Assembly: GCA_018067325.1 (NCBI GenBank)
Contig: JAGPUU010000019.1
Coordinates: 1 to 5,810, forward strand
Source of the DNA: Amphritea sp.
GTDB taxonomy: Bacteria > Pseudomonadota > Gammaproteobacteria > Pseudomonadales > Balneatricaceae
Length of the DNA: 5,810 nt
Direction of reading: 5' to 3'
The notes under the pieces are model-generated. The model was not told the origin of the DNA. It ran no database searches and saw nothing but the letters and a program-made list of their open reading frames with translations. The number at the start of each line of letters is the position of its first letter. Within the stretch, counting starts at the first letter, position 1. Shown here in pieces: positions 1 to 4,053 of this stretch. The position numbers were made by a program, and so were the translations under genes.

Positions 1-322
1 AAAGGTAGCGGGATACCGTTCGAATTAGCGGCAAGCCGAGCAACCAGCCAAGCCATTTTAAACGCGGCACCCGGTGCATCAACAGCCGATAGGCATCAAG
101 TTCAGAATGAATTTGACCCTCTGAATCGCGAATATGTAATTCAAGCAACGCTTTATGGGGATCAATTCCCCACTCTCTAAGCTGATCTTCTTGCCCGGTA
201 ATATCAAACCAAATCACAGTGGCATCATCTGCTGCCTGCAGAGATTCATAGTACAACCGATCCCGTACACAACCGGCGCAGGAACCATCATAAAAAACGA
301 TTAGAGAACTTTCATCAGACAT
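1..322 (-). CDS. DCC-family (DUF393) thiol-disulfide oxidoreductase-like protein, 3' end cut by window
   Basis: The first 107 residues of a small thioredoxin-like protein are present; the C-terminus lies beyond base 1. Near the N-terminus is a beta strand (LIVFYDG) followed by the C15-A-G-C18 pair, the DGxCxxC signature of the DCC/DUF393 family. Further on are WFDI (residues 38-41) and a helical stretch with a hydrophobic WLGWLLGLPLI run (about 90-100), matching the usual layout of this family. Members are normally about 120-140 residues, so roughly 20-30 are missing. They are predicted cytoplasmic redox proteins, but substrate and partner are generally unknown. The ATG at 322 is the only reasonable start: no ATG, GTG or TTG lies just upstream in frame, and the CxxC sits at the expected distance. 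No clear Shine-Dalgarno precedes it. It lies 16 bp after the YgjP-like gene on the same strand, so it is probably the last or a middle gene of that operon. Family assignment is confident; a specific function is not. Confidence 0.85.
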   Translation of the reverse strand, partial: MSDESSLIVFYDGSCAGCVRDRLYYESLQAADDATVIWFDITGQEDQLREWGIDPHKALLELHIRDSEGQIHSELDAYRLLMHRVPRLKWLGWLLGLPLIRTVSRYL

Positions 323-338
323 AATAATTTGTACATAA

Positions 339-851
339 TTAAAATACCGAGCCAAACCGTTCGAGACAGGTGAGGTAAAGTCGCAGATCTAATTCAAGCT
401 GATGGTAATCCGGCTCCATATACTGACAGAGTTTATAGAAAGCACGATTATGCTCCTTCTCACGAATATGAGCTAACTCGTGGACTACTATCATGCGCAG
501 AAAAGGCTCAGGCGTACGCTTAAAGAGAGACGCGATACGGATCTCTTTTTTAGCCCGTAATTTATTCCCTTGAACCCGTGAAATATGGGTATGAAGCCCC
601 AGAGCATTATGAATGACATCAATTTTGTCATCATACTCCACCTTACTCAGCGGCGCCGATTTTCGCAGGTAACTATTCTTGAGCTCTAAAGTATATTGAT
701 AAAGCGCTTTGGAACTGGCGATAGTGTGATTGCCTTCATAGCGCTTACGCAGATAGTCCGGTAGTTTCCCCGTTTTGATTAGTGAATCCGCTTGCTGTTG
801 GAGCTCTGGAGGATACCCTGCCAGGTAATCAACTGATTTGCGCTGACTCAT
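339..851 (-). CDS. YgjP-like (DUF45) zinc metallopeptidase
   Basis: This is a 170-residue cytoplasmic protein with no signal peptide or membrane segment. It carries the zincin motif H124-E-L-A-H128, followed six residues later by H134, which fits the HExxH plus third histidine arrangement of YgjP/DUF45 (M48-like, WLM clan) proteins. Two histidines and the downstream histidine would bind zinc and E125 would be the catalytic base. The basic stretch around residues 97-112 before the motif is also typical. It is shorter than E. coli YgjP-type proteins (about 165-240 residues, from memory) but shows no sign of truncation. The start is well supported: GGAAGG lies 6 nt upstream of the ATG, and the ATG overlaps the stop of the DUF1499 gene in an ATGA arrangement, suggesting translational coupling. 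Physiological substrates of this family are not established, so protease activity is a family-level prediction. Its neighbours, a membrane DUF1499 protein and a DCC redox protein, do not reveal a pathway. Confidence 0.88.
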   Translation of the reverse strand: MSQRKSVDYLAGYPPELQQQADSLIKTGKLPDYLRKRYEGNHTIASSKALYQYTLELKNSYLRKSAPLSKVEYDDKIDVIHNALGLHTHISRVQGNKLRAKKEIRIASLFKRTPEPFLRMIVVHELAHIREKEHNRAFYKLCQYMEPDYHQLELDLRLYLTCLERFGSVF

Positions 852-1312
852 CCACGGCCTTCCAGCAATGCCCGAAGCTGCTCTGCCCGCTTACGGTTCA
901 CACCCATGTCGGAATAACCCACCCGGGAAGCAGAACGAATATGAATCACACCGGCTACGCTATCTTTACGTAGTTCCAAGTCGTCAACAAAACCAAAAAA
1001 ACTGGACTTAAACTCAGCGGCTAGATAATTAGTTTCAGAGCGAACAACTTTACCTCCCAATGATTCGACATCCTTAGCAACCGAAGAGAGATCCAAAACA
1101 CATAGGCCTATTGGTTCTATAAAATGGGCGCTATCGGTGCCCACTTCACTGCAAACAGCGTTTGGCTTAGATCCACACGGCGCTAGTATCCCCCCTGAAA
1201 GCCCAGGTGAAGTTGCACTACGCGAGTTGTAACCCTGTAGCGCGAAATAACCTGATACTAGTAACAACAGCCCAACTAGCACCATAGGAGCGATCATAAT
1301 AAATTGTTTCAT
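848..1312 (-). CDS. DUF1499 domain protein with N-terminal membrane anchor
   Basis: This 154-residue protein has one hydrophobic segment at about residues 7-27 (APMVLVGLLLLVSGYFAL), followed by a soluble domain that is probably periplasmic. The domain matches DUF1499. It has a cysteine-containing opening (APCGSKPNAVC, C46 and C54), the central Y96-x3-E100-F pattern, the GFVDD segment (107-111), and the C-terminal signature IHIRSASRVGYSD followed by GVNRKR (123-142), which is very characteristic of the family. C46 is not in a typical lipobox right after the hydrophobic segment, so I read the segment as an uncleaved anchor rather than a lipoprotein signal. The molecular function of DUF1499 is unknown. 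The ATG has a modest AGG-type Shine-Dalgarno (TAGGT, 6 nt upstream). It is the first gene of the minus-strand cluster and its TGA overlaps the next ATG by 4 bp. Confidence 0.87.
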   Translation of the reverse strand: MKQFIMIAPMVLVGLLLLVSGYFALQGYNSRSATSPGLSGGILAPCGSKPNAVCSEVGTDSAHFIEPIGLCVLDLSSVAKDVESLGGKVVRSETNYLAAEFKSSFFGFVDDLELRKDSVAGVIHIRSASRVGYSDMGVNRKRAEQLRALLEGRG

Positions 1313-1351
1313 TTCAATACCTAGAATGAAAAGTTTAATGTTTAAGCTGTA

Positions 1352-1380
1352 ATAAGATAAGGCAGTCTAAGCATTCCCAA
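1352..1380 (-). promoter_or_regulatory. Weak candidate sigma-70 promoter for the DUF1499 operon
   Basis: Reading on the minus strand, TTGGGA (1375-1380) and TCTTAT (1352-1357) are separated by 17 bp, each matching four of six consensus bases. Initiation would fall near 1345, leaving about 33 nt before the ATG at 1312. The spacing and position are right, but in AT-rich sequence such a match can easily occur by chance. Confidence 0.28.
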
Positions 1381-1385
1381 AGAAC

Positions 1386-1399
1386 CTAGTATAAACTAG
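1386..1399. repeat. Perfect short inverted repeat in the divergent intergenic region
   Basis: CTAGT and ACTAG (1386-1390 and 1395-1399) form a perfect 5-bp inverted repeat around ATAA. The element contains TATAAA (1390-1395) on the plus strand and TATACT (minus-strand reading of 1388-1393) on the other, both resembling -10 boxes. It lies 36 bp before the transporter start and 74 bp before the DUF1499 start. It could be an operator for divergent promoters or simply coincide with a promoter. I see no matching -35 box on either strand at the right distance. Confidence 0.3.
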
Positions 1400-1434
1400 C
1401 TCTCTCTCAATAATAGCGAAACAGTCTGAATACA

Positions 1435-2319
1435 GTGCTTACCCCTCAACTGATCAACTGGCTTCTTCTTAGTATCCTGATAGTCGTCTGGGGCACCTCT
1501 TTTATGGTGACCTCAATCGCTATCGAAGGAGGACTCACTGCAGTCACCATAACCTTGCTGCGCATAGGTTTAGGTGCACTTGTCATTACCCTGTTTGCAT
1601 ACTCAAGGGGGTTACGCTTACCTTTCAATCTAAAGAGCTGGGGTAGCTTTTTGCTACTTGGGCTATTCGGCAGCGCTCTACCTTTTATGCTTATTACATG
1701 GGGCCAGCAGTCGGTAACCTCTGCAAGTACCGGTGTACTGATGGCTATAATGCCTTTTGTCACAATGCTGATTGCGCACTACTTTGTTGAAGGTGAACAG
1801 CTAAATCGCTACAAAATCATCGGCTTTATTCTCGCATTTACCGGTGTAACCGTTTTACTCAACCCTTTTGCAGCTGGCAGCATTGATCTTCTTGGAGCAT
1901 TGGCCATTCTTGCAGCAGCAAGTAGTTATGCGTTGAACACCGTACTGATAAGACTCCTTCCTAGATTTAATCCGCTAATTGCAGGCGCAGGGATGTTGAT
2001 ATCTGCACTGTTGCTAGTGATGCCATTGGTCGTCTTTAATGGCGCCAATATTTTTGATGAATTGGTATATGCAGCAACCCCAGATGCACTCATAGCCGTT
2101 ATCTGGCTAGGATTAATGCCAGCAGGCTTTGCTTCTATTATCTACTTCATCGTTGTGAACCGAGCAGGCCCAAGCTTTCTGTCTAACTGTAACTTTCTCA
2201 TCCCGGTGGTAGCTTATTTCGCGGGTACACAGATCCTTGGCGATGCCGTCCCTTCCACAAGCCTGATCGCATTAATTGGTATTCTCGCCGGCATCGGCCT
2301 TACGCGAATCCCGCGGTGA
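1435..2319 (+). CDS. DMT-superfamily EamA-type transporter (drug/metabolite exporter)
   Basis: This is a 294-residue inner-membrane protein made of about ten hydrophobic segments in two repeated EamA halves, roughly residues 8-140 and 150-290. The first half opens with a classic EamA start: a hydrophobic helix followed by WGTSFM (19-24). It then has LRIGLGALV, a short GLRLPF loop, and the WGQQSVTSASTGVLMAIMPF segment typical of the family. The second half starts around IDLLGALAILAAASSYALNTVL. Members export amino acids, metabolites or drugs, usually as secondary carriers; the substrate cannot be read from the sequence. The start is GTG at 1435. An in-frame stop lies at 1414-1416, no ATG or TTG lies between, and the next in-frame ATG would delete most of the first helix, so GTG is the best choice even though no good Shine-Dalgarno precedes it. 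The gene diverges from the DUF1499 operon, and its last 48 bp overlap the end of the convergent acetyltransferase gene. Confidence 0.9.
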   Translation: MLTPQLINWLLLSILIVVWGTSFMVTSIAIEGGLTAVTITLLRIGLGALVITLFAYSRGLRLPFNLKSWGSFLLLGLFGSALPFMLITWGQQSVTSASTGVLMAIMPFVTMLIAHYFVEGEQLNRYKIIGFILAFTGVTVLLNPFAAGSIDLLGALAILAAASSYALNTVLIRLLPRFNPLIAGAGMLISALLLVMPLVVFNGANIFDELVYAATPDALIAVIWLGLMPAGFASIIYFIVVNRAGPSFLSNCNFLIPVVAYFAGTQILGDAVPSTSLIALIGILAGIGLTRIPR

Positions 2320-2826
2320 TATATGACGATAAATCATCGCTTCTTTGTCACGAAATAGCATCCGCTTTTCAAACCGGGCACCTACCGCTTCGGCAAGCAT
2401 TTTCGAAGGATGATTCTGTTCAAAGATAAGGCTAATCAGATGCAGTTCAGGCAAATATTCAGCGGCCATATTTCTGACTGCAAGAGCCGCTTCACGACCA
2501 TAACCTTTGCCTGTGAACCCCGGCAGTAATGACCACATAATTTCAGGCTCGGGCCAGTCTCCGGGATACCAAAGTCCGATAACACCTACAACAGTTCCTG
2601 AATCTTTAAGTTTAACCGTATAAGGTCCGTAATTGTGGATCTCCCAATGCCCGATTAATGCAGCCACGATTCGCCAGCTCTCTCCTTCATTAAGGGGACG
2701 GCCAGTGGTGTAACGCGTCGATTCAACATCACAATAATATTTATGTAGTTCAGGCCAGTCCTCAATAGTCACTTTATCGAGTTGTAACCGGGAAGTAACG
2801 ACCTGTACAGGAACTTGATAACTCAC
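2272..2826 (-). CDS. GNAT-family N-acetyltransferase, RimJ/RimL-like
   Basis: This gene encodes a 184-residue cytoplasmic enzyme predicted to transfer acetyl from acetyl-CoA to an amine on an unidentified substrate. Landmarks (numbered from the chosen start) are TSRLQL near residues 11-16, the opening strand typical of RimJ/RimL-like (Acetyltransf_3) proteins; GVIGLWYPG (about 81-89); the acetyl-CoA loop TGKGYGREA (105-113); and the late NHPSKMLAEAVGARFEKR block (138-155), where N138 and the following helix match the family. The first position of the usual Q/RxxGxG motif is Thr here. I start it at GTG (2824-2826) because GGAGGT lies just upstream at ideal spacing and the protein then begins close to the first conserved strand. 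An in-frame ATG at 2913 would add 29 hydrophobic, non-conserved residues and has no Shine-Dalgarno directly before it. The last 48 bp, coding for a polar tail outside the fold, overlap the end of the convergent transporter gene. Confidence 0.85.
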   Translation of the reverse strand: MSYQVPVQVVTSRLQLDKVTIEDWPELHKYYCDVESTRYTTGRPLNEGESWRIVAALIGHWEIHNYGPYTVKLKDSGTVVGVIGLWYPGDWPEPEIMWSLLPGFTGKGYGREAALAVRNMAAEYLPELHLISLIFEQNHPSKMLAEAVGARFEKRMLFRDKEAMIYRHISPRDSRKADAGENTN

Positions 2827-2830
2827 GTAA

Positions 2831-2836
2831 ACCTCC
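2831..2836 (-). promoter_or_regulatory. Strong Shine-Dalgarno deciding the GNAT start
   Basis: On the minus strand GGAGGT is followed within 4-5 nt by GTG (2824-2826), in frame with the acetyltransferase. This is the best ribosome binding site in the window and argues for the internal GTG over the upstream ATG at 2913. Confidence 0.75.
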
Positions 2837-2912
2837 AAAAAGCCTATAAAACTTATCGCCAGCAATCTGCCTTGCGAATAAACGTATATCTGATTTTCAT
2901 CTTTAACCTGCA

Positions 2913-2921
2913 TTTATATCA
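2913..2921 (-). promoter_or_regulatory. Candidate extended -10 promoter for the GNAT gene
   Basis: Minus-strand TGATATAAA is a TGnTATAAA extended -10 element. A transcript would begin near 2906 and run about 80 nt to the GTG start. The -35 region 17 bp upstream (TTTTAT) is poor. If used, this promoter would exclude translation from the upstream ATG at 2913, in agreement with the chosen GNAT start. Confidence 0.3.
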
Positions 2922-2998
2922 AGTAGTCGATGTTCATAAAAGAGGCCTCCCTGTTTAACCTCATCAACTGAAGGTTAGTTATGACGCTACCAACTCAA

Positions 2999-3028
2999 TT
3001 GATAACGGTATAAATATCAGAATATAAT
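2999..3028 (+). promoter_or_regulatory. Sigma-70-type promoter upstream of the XRE regulator
   Basis: TTGATA (2999-3004, five of six consensus bases) and a perfect TATAAT (3023-3028) are separated by 18 bp. Transcription would start near 3035, giving a leader of about 140 nt before the ATG at 3178. It is the best promoter match in the window. An imperfect inverted repeat, TAACGGTAT (3003-3011) and ATACGTTA (3027-3034), overlaps the spacer and the -10 box and could be an operator. Confidence 0.55.
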
Positions 3029-3084
3029 ACGTTAAGAATCTAGCCATAGAGAATAAGTACTGTTTTAATACTAAACAAGGTTCG

Positions 3085-3107
3085 AGCATGCCCTCTGGGT
3101 ATTGGCT
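3085..3107 (+). other. Hairpin in the XRE leader
   Basis: AGC-ATGCCC and GGGTAT-(TG)-GCT pair around a TCT loop, with one G-T wobble and a 2-nt bulge. It lies within the predicted 5' leader, about 70 nt before the XRE start. No T-run follows, so it is not an intrinsic terminator. A role in leader stability or translation control is possible but unproven. Confidence 0.3.
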
Positions 3108-3177
3108 TACAGAAAATTGATTGGAATTATTCGCCCTTCCCTAAAGCAAAATTTTATAACCGATCAGGATATCCGTT

Positions 3178-3912
3178 ATGGCTCAGACAGCAGCGCTGGT
3201 GCAAACCTTAAAAAAACAACTCAAGGCTCAGGGTAAAACCTACATCGATGTCGCTGCAGCATTAGACCTCAGCGAGGCCTCAGTCAAGCGGCTGTTTTCA
3301 GAACAAAACTTCACACTTCAACGGCTTGAGGTCATTGCAGAATTAGCGGGGCTTGAGTTAACCGGCCTGTTTCGACTCATGGCAAAGGAACAGCAGCGGC
3401 TAACACGTCTGACCCGAGAACAGGAACAGGAGATCGCCTCAGATCTTGAACTGTTACTGGTAGCGGTCAGTGTCATCAATGGCTTTAGCTATGCAGACAT
3501 CATCACCCATTATGAGCTTGATGAGCATCAGTGTATCCGCAAGCTGGCACAACTTGATCGACTAAAGATAATAGAGCTCCAACCTAATAACAGAGTGAAG
3601 CTATTGGTTGACCCTAACTTTTCCTGGTTACCTAATGGCCCGATCCAGCAGTTTTTCCAAGAAAAAGTAGAGCAGGATTTCTTTCGTTCCCGGTTTGATA
3701 AACAACATGAGAAGCTCATCGTTTTGAACGGGGTCTTAACGCCTGAAGCCAATCTCGCTATGCAGAAGAAGATGGAACGGATCGCAGAAGAGTTTAACAG
3801 CCAGATTCGTGACGATGCTCCCCTGCCGATGGAGCAGAAACATGGCAACACTATGGTGCTGGCGATACGACAATGGCAATACAGCCTGTTTAAAAACTAT
3901 CGAAAAAGCTAA
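3178..3912 (+). CDS. XRE-family helix-turn-helix transcriptional regulator
   Basis: This is a 244-residue predicted cytoplasmic DNA-binding protein. Residues about 7-66 form a Cro/C1-type HTH: LKKQLKAQGKTYIDVAAAL, the turn at DLSEASVKRLF (30-40), then FTLQRLEVIAELAGLELTGLF, where the helix 2-turn-helix 3 pattern is clear. Residues about 72-90 are a charged Q/E/R-rich helix. Residues about 88-146 look like a second winged-helix fold: helices LELLLVAVSVI, YADIITHYEL and CIRKLAQLDRLKIIEL, then a hairpin with QPNNR at the turn. The rest (about 150-244), ending in a basic RQWQYSLFKNYRKS tail, matches no domain I can name and may bind a ligand or form the dimer. The ATG has AGGA 8 nt upstream. It is transcribed from its own promoter, divergent from the GNAT gene and in the same direction as the following VIT/VWA gene, 141 bp away. 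Which genes it controls is unknown. Confidence 0.82.
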   Translation: MAQTAALVQTLKKQLKAQGKTYIDVAAALDLSEASVKRLFSEQNFTLQRLEVIAELAGLELTGLFRLMAKEQQRLTRLTREQEQEIASDLELLLVAVSVINGFSYADIITHYELDEHQCIRKLAQLDRLKIIELQPNNRVKLLVDPNFSWLPNGPIQQFFQEKVEQDFFRSRFDKQHEKLIVLNGVLTPEANLAMQKKMERIAEEFNSQIRDDAPLPMEQKHGNTMVLAIRQWQYSLFKNYRKS

Positions 3913-3946
3913 CAGGGTAATTTTGCTAGCTCAGGCTTAATCTACT

Positions 3947-3980
3947 CAACCTCAGGTATCACTATCTGATACCCAGGTTG
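3947..3980 (+). terminator. Hairpin after the XRE gene, possible terminator
   Basis: Two arms pair over 13 bp: C+AACCT (3947-3952) with AGGTT+G (3975-3980), and GGTATCA (3955-3961) with TGATACC (3967-3973). They enclose a 5-nt CTATC loop and are interrupted only by a 2-by-1 internal loop. The stem lies 35 bp after the XRE stop and 74 bp before the next ATG. Only a modest T-rich stretch (TTTAACT) follows, so termination may be partial. An operator or 5' leader structure for the VIT/VWA gene is an alternative. Confidence 0.42.
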
Positions 3981-4042
3981 TTTAACTACTGTTCTATTTG
4001 TTCATCTTCCATGATGCCTCCGACATTGATCAGCCGATCTAC

Positions 4043-4048
4043 AGAGGA
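4043..4048 (+). promoter_or_regulatory. Ribosome binding site of the VIT/VWA gene
   Basis: AGAGGA lies 5 nt before the ATG at 4054. It selects this start over the ATG pair at 4011-4016, which is out of frame and lacks a Shine-Dalgarno. The chosen start also gives a proper signal peptide. Confidence 0.7.
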
Positions 4049-4053
4049 ACATC

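Larger units (their letters stand above)
2827..3177. other. 351-bp intergenic region between divergent GNAT and XRE genes
   Basis: AT-rich, and without a convincing protein gene. On the minus strand (2831-2951) it holds the GNAT ribosome binding site, an extended -10-like TGATATAAA (-10 box at 2913-2918), and a 7-codon ORF (2914-2937) with GGGAGG 8 nt upstream. On the plus strand it holds the TTGATA/TATAAT promoter (2999-3028), an imperfect inverted repeat around it (3003-3034), a leader hairpin (3085-3107), and a 10-codon ORF (3088-3120) with only a weak AAGG before it. No tRNA-like or known riboswitch pattern was recognised. Confidence 0.6.

Noticed and set aside
782..973. Plus-strand ORF of 63 codons across the YgjP/DUF1499 junction
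   Set aside because: It lies antisense to two well-supported genes and its protein shows no recognisable features.
1446..1763. Minus-strand ORF inside the EamA transporter gene
   Set aside because: It is a shadow of a clear membrane-protein gene and has no family signature.
3088..3120. 10-codon ORF in the XRE leader as a gene
   Set aside because: Only a weak AAGG precedes it and its start is buried in a hairpin; mentioned only as leader structure.
3528..3851. Minus-strand ORF inside the XRE gene
   Set aside because: Low-complexity serine/cysteine/phenylalanine-rich translation, antisense to a convincing regulator gene.
3978..4006. TTGTTT with 17-bp spacing as a promoter for the VIT/VWA gene
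   Set aside because: The matching -10 position reads TTCATC, too far from consensus to support.
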